Assembly (NCBI GenBank): GCA_016791065.1 | Contig: JAEUOD010000071.1 | Span: 1-53,243 of the forward strand | Length of the DNA: 53,243 nucleotides | From: Dechloromonas sp. | GTDB lineage: Bacteria; Pseudomonadota; Gammaproteobacteria; Burkholderiales; Rhodocyclaceae | Direction: 5' to 3' | In this document: one piece after another, positions 18,790-25,843 of the stretch | Position numbering within the stretch: position 1 is the stretch's first letter | Layout of the letters: every line of letters begins with the position of its first letter | Made by a program: the position numbers and the translations under genes | The notes under the pieces: model-generated | The model's input: the letters and a program-made list of their open reading frames with translations, nothing else | What the model was told of the DNA's origin: nothing | Database searches by the model: none

Positions 18790-19938
18790 TCACAAGCCCC
18801 CCGTCGCCGGTTCAAGCCGCAGCAGCCTGCCGTCCGGCGCATCGGTCAAAAGATAGAGCAGCCCGTCCGGGCCCTGGCGGACGTCGCGGATGCGGCCTTC
18901 GCGGCCGGTGAGCAGGCGTTCCTCGCGCACTACGCGGTTGCCGTCGAGTTCGAGCCGGACCAGCATCTGGAATTTCAGGGCGCCGACGAACAGGTTGCCG
19001 CGCCAGCCGGGGAAGCGATCGCCGATATAGAAAGCCATGCCGGAGGGGGCAATCGATGGCGTCCATTGGTGCAGCGGCTGCTCCAGCCCATCCTTGTGGG
19101 TACCGACGCCGATCTTCGTGCCGATGCCGTAATTGACGCCGTAGGTAATGATCGGCCAGCCGTAGTTGCGGCCGGTGCGGGCGATGTTGATTTCGTCGCC
19201 GCCCTGCGGGCCGTGTTCGTGCGTCCATAGTTCGCCTGTAGCAGGGTGCAGCGCCGCCCCCTGCATGCTGCGGTGGCCGACGCTGAAAATTTCCGGCCGG
19301 GCGCCGGCCTGGCCGGCCCACGGGTTGTCGGCCGGGACGCGGCCGTCGTCGTGCAGGCGCACCAGCTTGCCGGCCAGATCGTCGAGACGCTGGGCGCGCT
19401 CCATGTCGCCGCGGTCGCCCTGGGTGACGTAGAGATATCCGGCGCGGTCGAACACCAGGCGCGAGCCGAAATGCACACGGCCGTTCGACTTCGGTTGCTG
19501 GCGGTAGATCACTTGCAGACCTTCCAGCCGGGCGCCAGCGGCATCGATCACCAGCCGCCCACGCGCTACCTCGGTGCCGACGCCGCCTTCGCCAGCCCCG
19601 GCATAGCTGAGATAGACCCAGCGGTTGTCGGAAAACTTCGGGTGTAGTGCGACATCGAGCAGCCCACCCTGCCCGACTGCGGCGACCGCAGGCACGCCAG
19701 CCACCGGCTGCGGATCGAGGCGGCCGTCGGCGGTGATCAGGCGCAGCCGACCAGGGCGTTCAGTGACCAGATAGCGGCTGTCGGGCAGGAAGGCGACCGC
19801 CCACGGATGCTCCAGGCCGTCACTGACGACGGCAATGCGAAACGTCGCCTTGTCGCTGCGAATCGGCTGCTCGGCCGCCCGAAGGAATCCGCTCAGGGCT
19901 ATGGCCAGCAGGCCGGCGGCGATCAATCCCTTGCGCAT
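18790..19938 (-). CDS. secreted PQQ-dependent aldose sugar dehydrogenase-like protein
   Basis: A 382-residue protein with signal peptide (about 1-21, cleavage after LRA) and a six-bladed propeller of the glucose/sorbosone dehydrogenase (GSDH, YliI/Asd) family. Landmarks are HPWAVAFLPDSRYLVTERPGRL, the GDRGDMERAQRL region, HRSMQGAALHP and the cofactor-site block HEHGPQGGDEINI. Such enzymes oxidise aldoses in the periplasm using PQQ and pass electrons to the respiratory chain. It starts 13 bases after a LysR gene on the same strand, so they form an operon. Confidence 0.92.
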   Translation of the reverse strand: MRKGLIAAGLLAIALSGFLRAAEQPIRSDKATFRIAVVSDGLEHPWAVAFLPDSRYLVTERPGRLRLITADGRLDPQPVAGVPAVAAVGQGGLLDVALHPKFSDNRWVYLSYAGAGEGGVGTEVARGRLVIDAAGARLEGLQVIYRQQPKSNGRVHFGSRLVFDRAGYLYVTQGDRGDMERAQRLDDLAGKLVRLHDDGRVPADNPWAGQAGARPEIFSVGHRSMQGAALHPATGELWTHEHGPQGGDEINIARTGRNYGWPIITYGVNYGIGTKIGVGTHKDGLEQPLHQWTPSIAPSGMAFYIGDRFPGWRGNLFVGALKFQMLVRLELDGNRVVREERLLTGREGRIRDVRQGPDGLLYLLTDAPDGRLLRLEPATGGL

Positions 19939-19951
19939 GGTGCTCTCCTGG

Positions 19952-20899
19952 TCAGCGACTACGGCCCAGCCACAGGCGTTCCTCCCCCGGCGCTGGCGGC
20001 CGGTCCCAATAGGGCTCGGCGCCGAAACGCTGCTGCAGGAAGTCGATGAAGGCTCGCACCTTCAGCGGCAGGTGGCGGTTGGGCAGATGGACGGCATAGA
20101 TGAAACGCTCGACCGGCACATAGCCGGGCAACACTTCGACCAGCCGCCCGGCCTGCAGTTCGCTGCCGACGATGAAGGTCGGCAGCAGGGCCAGGCCGAG
20201 ACCGCCAAGCACCGCCTGCGACAGCGCCTCGTCATCGTTGATGCGCAGGCGACCGGCGACCGGTACGGCCACCTCGCCTTCCGGTCCGTGCAAATGCCAG
20301 AGCCCCTGGGCGTTCATGTAGGTGTAGTCGAGGCAGTTGTGCGCGGCGAGATCGGCCGGCGTCTGCGGTACGCCACAGCGAGCGAGGTAGGCCGGGCTGC
20401 CGCAGATCTTGCGGCGGATCGGCGCCAGCCGGCGGGCAACGAAATTGAGGCCCGGCTCCGGGGCGATGCGCAGGGCTAGGTCGTAGCCTTCCTCGACGAG
20501 ATCGACCAAGCGGTCGCTGATCGTCATATCCACCGCCAGATCGGGATACTGGGCCATGAAATCGGCCAGCGCCGGGGCCACATGCAAGGTGCTGAAGGCC
20601 ACCGGGGCGCTGAATTTCAGCTTGCCGCGCGGTTCGCGATGCAGGCTGCCAATGGTGGCGTCGGCCTGGGCCAGCTCGTCGAGGATGCGGTCGCAATGCT
20701 CGAAATAGGCCTCGCCGACCTCGGTCAGGCTCAAGCGCCGGGTACTGCGCTGCAGCAGGCGAACACCAAGCTCCGCCTCGAGCCGCGCCACCGATTTGCT
20801 GACGCGCGACTTGGAAATGCCCAGCCGGGCCGCCGCACCGGAAAAACTGCGCGCCTTGACCACCTGGGCGAACAGGAGCATGTCGTTGATGTTCTGCAT
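19952..20899 (-). CDS. LysR-family regulator upstream of the PQQ sugar dehydrogenase
   Basis: A 315-residue LysR protein. The start at 20899 (MQNINDMLLFAQVV) fits the family N-terminus; the longer frame runs into the promoter region. DNA-binding domain: ARSFSGAAARLGISKSRVSKSVARLEAELG. The effector domain includes GKLKFSAPVAFSTLHVAPAL. It is co-directional with and 13 bases from the sugar dehydrogenase gene, and divergent from rnk. It may control both its own operon and the dehydrogenase. Confidence 0.92.
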   Translation of the reverse strand: MQNINDMLLFAQVVKARSFSGAAARLGISKSRVSKSVARLEAELGVRLLQRSTRRLSLTEVGEAYFEHCDRILDELAQADATIGSLHREPRGKLKFSAPVAFSTLHVAPALADFMAQYPDLAVDMTISDRLVDLVEEGYDLALRIAPEPGLNFVARRLAPIRRKICGSPAYLARCGVPQTPADLAAHNCLDYTYMNAQGLWHLHGPEGEVAVPVAGRLRINDDEALSQAVLGGLGLALLPTFIVGSELQAGRLVEVLPGYVPVERFIYAVHLPNRHLPLKVRAFIDFLQQRFGAEPYWDRPPAPGEERLWLGRSR

Positions 20900-20947
20900 G
20901 ATGAAGCCGATTGTTATCGAAATGGAAACAGTTTTATTCAAACTTGC

Positions 20948-20962
20948 CGGCTTATCAAGCCG
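20948..20962. promoter_or_regulatory. inverted repeat between lysR and rnk
   Basis: CGGCTT-ATC-AAGCCG is a perfect 6-bp inverted repeat in the divergent gap, 49 bases upstream of the lysR start and 76 bases upstream of rnk. It is a plausible LysR autoregulatory operator. Confidence 0.35.
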
Positions 20963-21037
20963 ACAGCCAGCCACTACCATCCGCAATCGTCACAACCCTC
21001 TTGGACAAACAATCCAACGCAAAGAAAAACCTCAAAA

Positions 21038-21421
21038 ATGCAACAAACTACCCTGATCATCAGCGAAGCCGATTTCATTCGCCTGATGGCTACCCAACCG
21101 CCGACCGATCTGCGCGCCGAGCTTGAGCGCGCCATTGTTGTCCCCAACGACCTAATGCCCAGCGGCATTGTCACCATGGGTTCGCGCGTGCGCTATGCCG
21201 AGAGCACTACCGGCCATTGCCGCGAGGTCGAGATCGTTTTCCCTGAAGAAGCCGACCCCACGCACAACAAGGTCTCGGTCTTCGCCCCCGTCGGCGCCGC
21301 ATTGATCGGCCTAGCCGTCGGCCAGGAAATCGACTGGGACTTTCCCGGCAGCAGCCGGCGCCTGACCGTCGTCGAGGTCATCCCGCCCGGCGCCACCGAC
21401 GACAAGACACAAAAACATTAG
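21038..21421 (+). CDS. rnk: nucleoside diphosphate kinase regulator (Rnk, GreA/GreB family)
   Basis: A 127-residue protein with the Rnk N-terminal segment (MQQTTLIISEADFIRLM) and the C-terminal GreA/GreB-like domain (VTMGSRVRYAESTTG...SVFAPVGAALIGLAVGQEIDW). Rnk binds RNA polymerase near the secondary channel without transcript-cleavage activity. The start codon follows an A-rich leader (AAAGAAAAACCTCAAAA) without a strong ribosome site. It stands 22 bases before gdhA on the same strand. Confidence 0.9.
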   Translation: MQQTTLIISEADFIRLMATQPPTDLRAELERAIVVPNDLMPSGIVTMGSRVRYAESTTGHCREVEIVFPEEADPTHNKVSVFAPVGAALIGLAVGQEIDWDFPGSSRRLTVVEVIPPGATDDKTQKH

Positions 21422-21443
21422 TAATCCAAAGGAGCCCCGTTTC

Positions 21444-22787
21444 GTGCGCTACACCTCGTTCGAACAATTCATCACCCAGGTCGCCGCACGAAACCCCGGC
21501 CAACCCGAGTTCCTACAGGCCGTCACCGAGGTCATCGAGAGCCTCTGGCCGTACATTGAACGGCACCCGAAACTCGCCGAGCACGGCCTGCTCGACCGCC
21601 TGGTCGAGCCGGAACGCATCATCCTGTTCCGCGTCTGCTGGGTGGACGACCACGGGGACGTGCAAGTCAATCGCGGCTACCGCATCCAGCATTCGTCGGC
21701 CATCGGCCCGTACAAGGGCGGTATCCGCTTCCACCCGTCGGTCAACCTGTCGATCCTCAAGTTCCTCGCCTTCGAGCAGACCTTCAAGAACGCCCTGACC
21801 ACGCTGCCAATGGGCGGTGGCAAGGGCGGTTCCGATTTCGACCCGAAGGGACGCAGCCCCGGTGAAGTGATGCGCTTCTGCCAGGCCTTCGTCAGCGAGC
21901 TGTTCCGCCACATCGGCAGCGATACCGACGTGCCGGCCGGCGACATCGGCGTCGGCGGCCGCGAAGTCGGCTTCATGGCCGGCATGATGAAGAAGCTCTC
22001 CAACCGTGCCGACTGCGTATTCACCGGCAAGGGCCTGAGCCTCGGCGGCTCGCTGATCCGCCCCGAAGCCACCGGCTACGGCACCGTCTATTTCGCCGAG
22101 CAGATGCTTGCCCAGCAAGGCTGCAGCTTCGCCGGCCGCCGCGTCAGCGTCTCCGGCGCCGGCAACGTCGCCCAGTACGCGATCGAGAAGGCCATGGCGC
22201 TGGGGGCCAAGGTGGTCACCGTCTCCGATTCGAGCGGCACCGTCGTCGACAACGACGGCTTCACGCCGGAGAAACTGGCCGAACTGATGGAGGTGAAGAA
22301 CCACCTGTACGGCCGGGTCAGCGATTACGCCCGGCGCGTCAAGGCCAACTTTTTTCCCGGCGCGCGCCCGTGGCACGTACCGGTAGACATCGCCCTGCCC
22401 TGCGCGACGCAGAACGAACTTGATGGCGGCGACGCGCGGACGCTGGTGAACAATGGAGTGATCTGCATCGCCGAAGGCGCCAACATGCCTTCCACGGCGG
22501 CGGCGGTAAAAATCTTCGAGGAAGCCGGCGTGTTCTACGCCCCGGGCAAGGCCAGCAATGCCGGCGGGGTCGCAACCTCGGGCCTGGAGATGAGCCAGAA
22601 CGCGATGCGCCTCGCCTGGCAGCGCGACGAGGTCGATGCCCGCCTGCACGAGATCATGTGCAATATCCACGAGACCTGCCTGCATTACGGCCGTGGCGCC
22701 GACGGCAAGGTCAGCTATGTGAATGGCGCCAACATCGCCGGCTTCGTCAAGGTCGCCGAGGCGATGCAGGCCCAGGGGATTATTTAA
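21444..22787 (+). CDS. gdhA: NADP-type glutamate dehydrogenase
   Basis: A 447-residue hexameric glutamate dehydrogenase, which makes glutamate from 2-oxoglutarate and ammonia in the cytoplasm. It starts at GTG with AAGGAG nine bases before. Catalytic Lys127 is in LPMGGGKGGSDFDPKG, the substrate site is in GPYKGGIRFHPSVN, and the dinucleotide-binding motif is VSGAGNVAQYAIEKA. Length matches the small bacterial NADP-specific type. It is probably co-transcribed with rnk. No terminator hairpin is obvious after the stop. Confidence 0.96.
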   Translation: MRYTSFEQFITQVAARNPGQPEFLQAVTEVIESLWPYIERHPKLAEHGLLDRLVEPERIILFRVCWVDDHGDVQVNRGYRIQHSSAIGPYKGGIRFHPSVNLSILKFLAFEQTFKNALTTLPMGGGKGGSDFDPKGRSPGEVMRFCQAFVSELFRHIGSDTDVPAGDIGVGGREVGFMAGMMKKLSNRADCVFTGKGLSLGGSLIRPEATGYGTVYFAEQMLAQQGCSFAGRRVSVSGAGNVAQYAIEKAMALGAKVVTVSDSSGTVVDNDGFTPEKLAELMEVKNHLYGRVSDYARRVKANFFPGARPWHVPVDIALPCATQNELDGGDARTLVNNGVICIAEGANMPSTAAAVKIFEEAGVFYAPGKASNAGGVATSGLEMSQNAMRLAWQRDEVDARLHEIMCNIHETCLHYGRGADGKVSYVNGANIAGFVKVAEAMQAQGII

Positions 22788-22852
22788 AGCAAGCGCCCGC
22801 CTGATGGGCAGCCTGGGTTATGACAACGTTCCAGGCTGGAGCACCTGTTCAG

Positions 22853-23383
22853 TTATGGAGCACTTTTGTCGGGCAACATCCGGCTCAGGGTGCCGTCGCG
22901 CAGCAGTGCATGCTTGGCGGCACCAGCCACATGCAGAAGGATCAGGCCGCCACCACCCCAGACCATCGCCTGGTGCAGCAGCTTGAAGACGCCGTTGAGC
23001 CCTTCATCCGGCCAGCCGGCCTTGGGAATTTCGACGCCGAAGAACTTGAGTGCATAAGGCGTGAAAGACGAGGCCAGGTAACCGGCCAACGGCGCCAGCA
23101 CGAGGAAGAGGTAAAGGGCATGATGCGTCGCGTGTGCCAGACGGCCTTCCCAGCCTTGCGCCGTAAGGGCCGGCGGCGGATTGCGCCAGCGCCAGGCGAG
23201 GCGGACGGCAACCAGCAGCAGTGCGAGCAGGCCGAGCGATTTGTGCAGACCATAAGCCGCACTGCGCTCCGCCCCCTTGGGCAGGTCGGTCATCGTCCAG
23301 CCCAGCCAGAGCAGCCAGACAATCAGGATGGCCTGGCCCCAGTGGAGCAGGATGGCGGGCAGGCTATAGCGTTGGCCGTTCAT
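22853..23383 (-). CDS. cytochrome b561-type membrane protein
   Basis: A 176-residue four-helix diheme membrane protein. Heme-ligand histidines are in SLPAILLHWGQ, YGLHKSLGLL, the HATHHALYLF stretch and LHVAGAAKH. The start ATG overlaps the stop of the propeller gene by four bases, so it is the last gene of the pedF operon. Cytochrome b561 proteins move electrons between the quinone pool and periplasmic partners. In this operon it could link quinoprotein or cytochrome c electron flow to quinones. Confidence 0.92.
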   Translation of the reverse strand: MNGQRYSLPAILLHWGQAILIVWLLWLGWTMTDLPKGAERSAAYGLHKSLGLLALLLVAVRLAWRWRNPPPALTAQGWEGRLAHATHHALYLFLVLAPLAGYLASSFTPYALKFFGVEIPKAGWPDEGLNGVFKLLHQAMVWGGGGLILLHVAGAAKHALLRDGTLSRMLPDKSAP

Positions 23384-24312
23384 TGGATGCTCACTCCCCA
23401 GGGCAGTTCGCCGACCGCGATATCGGCCAGGCGAGACTGGGTGGCTGTATCGATCACCGACACGCTGCCCGAGCGACCGTTGGCAACGTAAAGCCGGGCG
23501 CCGTCGGGCGTGATCGCCATGTTCCACGGCCGCTTGCCGACCGGGATGGTGGCGACGACCGCGTTGCTGGCCACGTCGATGACCATCACCGTGCCGTCGC
23601 GCCCGTTCGAGACGAAAACCCGCTTGCCGTCCGGATGCACGGCGACCCCGTTCGGATACTGGCCGGCGGTGATTTCGGCCACCGCCCTGCCTTGCGCGAC
23701 ATCGATCGCATAGACCTTGCCGGCCAGTTCGCAGGCGACATAGGCCCGACTGCCATCGGGCAGGAAGCCGATGCCGCGCGGCCGCTTGCCGACCGCGACG
23801 CTCGCCACCTGGCGGCGCTGCGCGACATCGATCACATCGACCTGCTCGGCCTCTTCGGCGCTGACGTAGAGCCAGCGGCCATCCGGGCTGAAGACGGCAT
23901 GCTCCGGGTTCTTGCCCTGCACCTTGATACGGGCTATTTCCCGGCCTTCCGGCGCCCCCAGCAAGACGACGCTGTTGTCGTCCTCGACCGCCACGGCGAG
24001 CAAACGCCCATCGGCCGAGAGGCTGACGCCCTCGGGTGAATCGCCAACCGCAATGCTGCGCCGGAGCTTGCCGTTCGCAGCCTCGACAATGAGCAGACGG
24101 CCGCTCGCGCCATCGGTCACATAGAGTTGCCCGGCGCCGCCCGCGATACCGCGCGGCCGCTGGCCGACCGGCAGGTCGCCACGTTTCTCGCCGGTGGCAG
24201 TATCGATGACGCTGAGACTGGCCGATTTCTCGTTCGGCACGTAGGCCAAGGGCTGCGCCAGGGTGCCACCAGCGACGAGCAGGCCGAGCAGGAGTGCGGA
24301 AAGCGCTTTCAT
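23380..24312 (-). CDS. periplasmic YVTN-repeat beta-propeller protein
   Basis: A 310-residue protein with signal peptide (about 1-19) and about seven repeats of the form LYVxNxxSxxVxVIDTAT...VxVGxxPxG. Examples are AYVPNEKSASLSVIDTATGE near the start and LYVANGRSGSVSVIDTATQ near the end. Such propellers are common in PQQ ethanol and methanol dehydrogenase gene clusters, where their role is not settled. It sits nine bases after the MxaJ-like gene and overlaps the b561 gene. Confidence 0.92.
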   Translation of the reverse strand: MKALSALLLGLLVAGGTLAQPLAYVPNEKSASLSVIDTATGEKRGDLPVGQRPRGIAGGAGQLYVTDGASGRLLIVEAANGKLRRSIAVGDSPEGVSLSADGRLLAVAVEDDNSVVLLGAPEGREIARIKVQGKNPEHAVFSPDGRWLYVSAEEAEQVDVIDVAQRRQVASVAVGKRPRGIGFLPDGSRAYVACELAGKVYAIDVAQGRAVAEITAGQYPNGVAVHPDGKRVFVSNGRDGTVMVIDVASNAVVATIPVGKRPWNMAITPDGARLYVANGRSGSVSVIDTATQSRLADIAVGELPWGVSIQ

Positions 24313-24321
24313 GTCGGCACC

Positions 24322-25188
24322 TCAGGCGGCCTGGTAGGTAATGCCGTGCTGCCGGAAGATGGCCGCGATGCTGCCATCGCGCTTGAGCTCGGCGACTGCG
24401 CTGGCGACGGCCTCGGCCAGCGCCTGCTCCTCCGCCTTGCAGGCCATGCCGAGCGGCCAGCTATCGACCTTGAGTTCGGCGAACTTGGCGCTATCGAGCA
24501 CCAGGCTATCACGGCCGCGCAGCGCCGCTTCGAGCTCGGCACGCGGCGCCAGGACGGCGGAAACGCGCCCGTCGGCCAGGGCCGCCGTCGCCTCGGCAAC
24601 CGTGGTGAAATGCACGACGTTCTCGCGCAGGCGGCCGTTGAGCACGCCGAGCAGGAAGGAGTCGGCGAGCGAGGCCGTCTCGACGCCGATCTTCTCGCGC
24701 GTGAAGATTTCCAGCGCCACGGCGGCCGAGCCCGAAAGCGCCGGCACACGTTCCGGATTGCGCGCCAGGGCAATCGTTTCGCGGTGATACGCCCCGAAGA
24801 TGCGAACCTTGTCGTTGGCCCGCGCCAGCACCTCATCGACCGGCACGTGCAGCATCACATCGGCCGGCTGGGTGCCGAGATAATGGCCTTTCCAGACCAT
24901 GTTGCGCAGGTCGTCGTTCATGTCCTCATCGGCATTGAAGCCGACGATCTCGGCGGTCAGGCCCAGACGCCGGGCGATGGCGCGGCCGATATCGGCGTCG
25001 ATGCCCTTGCCGCCCTTGAGCGAATACGGCGGGAAGTCGTTATAGACGGCGATGCGCAAGCTACCGCGCTGGCGCACGGTTTCAAGGGCATCGGCGGCCT
25101 TGGCCGGCAGGGCGGCGACGAGCGGCAGGGCGGCGACGAGCGGCAGGGCGGCCAGGGCATGCAGGAAGCTGCGACGATCAGTCTTCAT
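24322..25188 (-). CDS. quinoprotein-associated substrate-binding protein (MxaJ-like)
   Basis: A 288-residue SBP_bac_3-type periplasmic protein with a Tat-like start (TDRRSFLHALAA) and a signal peptide ending about residue 32. The mature part starts LETVRQRGSLRIAVYNDFPPYS and includes GIDADIGRAIARRLGL and PADVMLHVPVD, the last typical of the MxaJ group linked to PQQ dehydrogenases. MxaJ-type proteins are thought to help assemble or load quinoprotein dehydrogenases rather than transport. The signal peptide contains a tandem duplication. It overlaps the pedF stop by 11 bases. Confidence 0.9.
   Translation of the reverse strand: MKTDRRSFLHALAALPLVAALPLVAALPAKAADALETVRQRGSLRIAVYNDFPPYSLKGGKGIDADIGRAIARRLGLTAEIVGFNADEDMNDDLRNMVWKGHYLGTQPADVMLHVPVDEVLARANDKVRIFGAYHRETIALARNPERVPALSGSAAVALEIFTREKIGVETASLADSFLLGVLNGRLRENVVHFTTVAEATAALADGRVSAVLAPRAELEAALRGRDSLVLDSAKFAELKVDSWPLGMACKAEEQALAEAVASAVAELKRDGSIAAIFRQHGITYQAA
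25111..25146. repeat. 18-bp tandem duplication inside the signal peptide of the MxaJ-like gene
   Basis: Two perfect copies of GGCGGCGACGAGCGGCAG plus the first six bases of a third. In the protein this gives a repeated ALPLVA unit in the hydrophobic core of the signal peptide. It keeps the frame and only lengthens the core, consistent with recent slippage. Confidence 0.9.
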
Positions 25189-25606
25189 GGACGGTCTCCA
25201 GCCAGGTGCGGATCGCCCACATCGCCTCTTGGCTCAGCGTGCCTTCGAACGGCGGCATATAGACGCGACCGTCGCGCACAGCGCCCTTGCGGATGCGCTG
25301 CAGGAAGACCTCGTCGCCCTCATCGCCAAGCGGCAGGTAGCGCAGGTCGGGTGCGATGCCGCCGGAAATGGCGCCCAGGCCGTGGCAGCGGGCACAGTTC
25401 TGGTTGAAGGCGGAGTCGCCGATGCGGATCGCCGTCTTGTCCTTGCGGTAGGGGTTGGCCGGCAGGAAGTCGGCCCCGAGGTTCTTGAGGCCGGTGGTGT
25501 CGACTGCCTGCGGCACGACGTCGCCGTGGGCGATGGCGCGCGGAGCGAGGGCAGCGAGGGTGGCAGCGGTGGCGACGACGCCGATGAATTTGAAAGCGTG
25601 TTTCAC
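25178..25606 (-). CDS. pedF: cytochrome c PedF-like, electron carrier of the quinoprotein system
   Basis: A 142-residue preprotein starting at GTG 25606, with AAGGAG five bases upstream. Signal peptide cleaved about residue 27 (PRAIA-HGDV). Heme c site C71-A-R-C74-H75, with Met in VYMPPFEG as likely axial ligand. The GLKNLGADFLPANPYR segment is typical of cytochrome c-550 PedF found beside PQQ alcohol dehydrogenases. First gene of the four-gene operon pedF / MxaJ-like / YVTN / b561, and about 35 bases downstream of the predicted transcription start of a sigma-54 promoter. Confidence 0.92.
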   Translation of the reverse strand: MKHAFKFIGVVATAATLAALAPRAIAHGDVVPQAVDTTGLKNLGADFLPANPYRKDKTAIRIGDSAFNQNCARCHGLGAISGGIAPDLRYLPLGDEGDEVFLQRIRKGAVRDGRVYMPPFEGTLSQEAMWAIRTWLETVHED

Positions 25607-25652
25607 AATGTCTCCTTTATCGATTCGATGAACAGCCTGTGGCGAACTGTCT

Positions 25653-25667
25653 GCAAAGGCTGTGCCA
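25653..25667 (-). promoter_or_regulatory. consensus sigma-54 promoter of the pedF operon
   Basis: The minus strand reads TGGCAC-AGCCT-TTGC, an exact match to the -24/-12 consensus with GG-N10-GC spacing. The predicted start, about 12 bases downstream near 25641, gives a leader of about 35 bases to pedF. The divergent AcoR-type gene encodes a sigma-54 activator. Confidence 0.85.
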
Positions 25668-25725
25668 ACTGCCCGATGCAACGTCGCCGTCCGCGGAAAC
25701 ATCCATGGCAACCCCCCGTATTTCC

Positions 25726-25740
25726 TGGCACGCACCCTGC
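25726..25740 (+). promoter_or_regulatory. possible sigma-54 promoter facing the activator gene
   Basis: TGGCAC-GCACC-CTGC has correct GG-N10-GC spacing and one mismatch to the consensus. It points toward the activator gene 104 bases away, so the activator may drive its own expression. Confidence 0.45.
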
Positions 25741-25843
25741 TTAACAAGTTCGCGAGATCCAGAGCACATTGCTTATAAAATGGGCAGGTGCTACGTTATG
25801 AAGCAACAAAATAAAAAAATCAGGCAGGACAGCTGGAGGAGAG

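Noticed and set aside
20944-20958. FNR-like TTG...CAA pattern between lysR and rnk
   Set aside because: The half-sites are nine bases apart rather than eight; the sequence is better explained as part of the CGGCTT-ATC-AAGCCG repeat.
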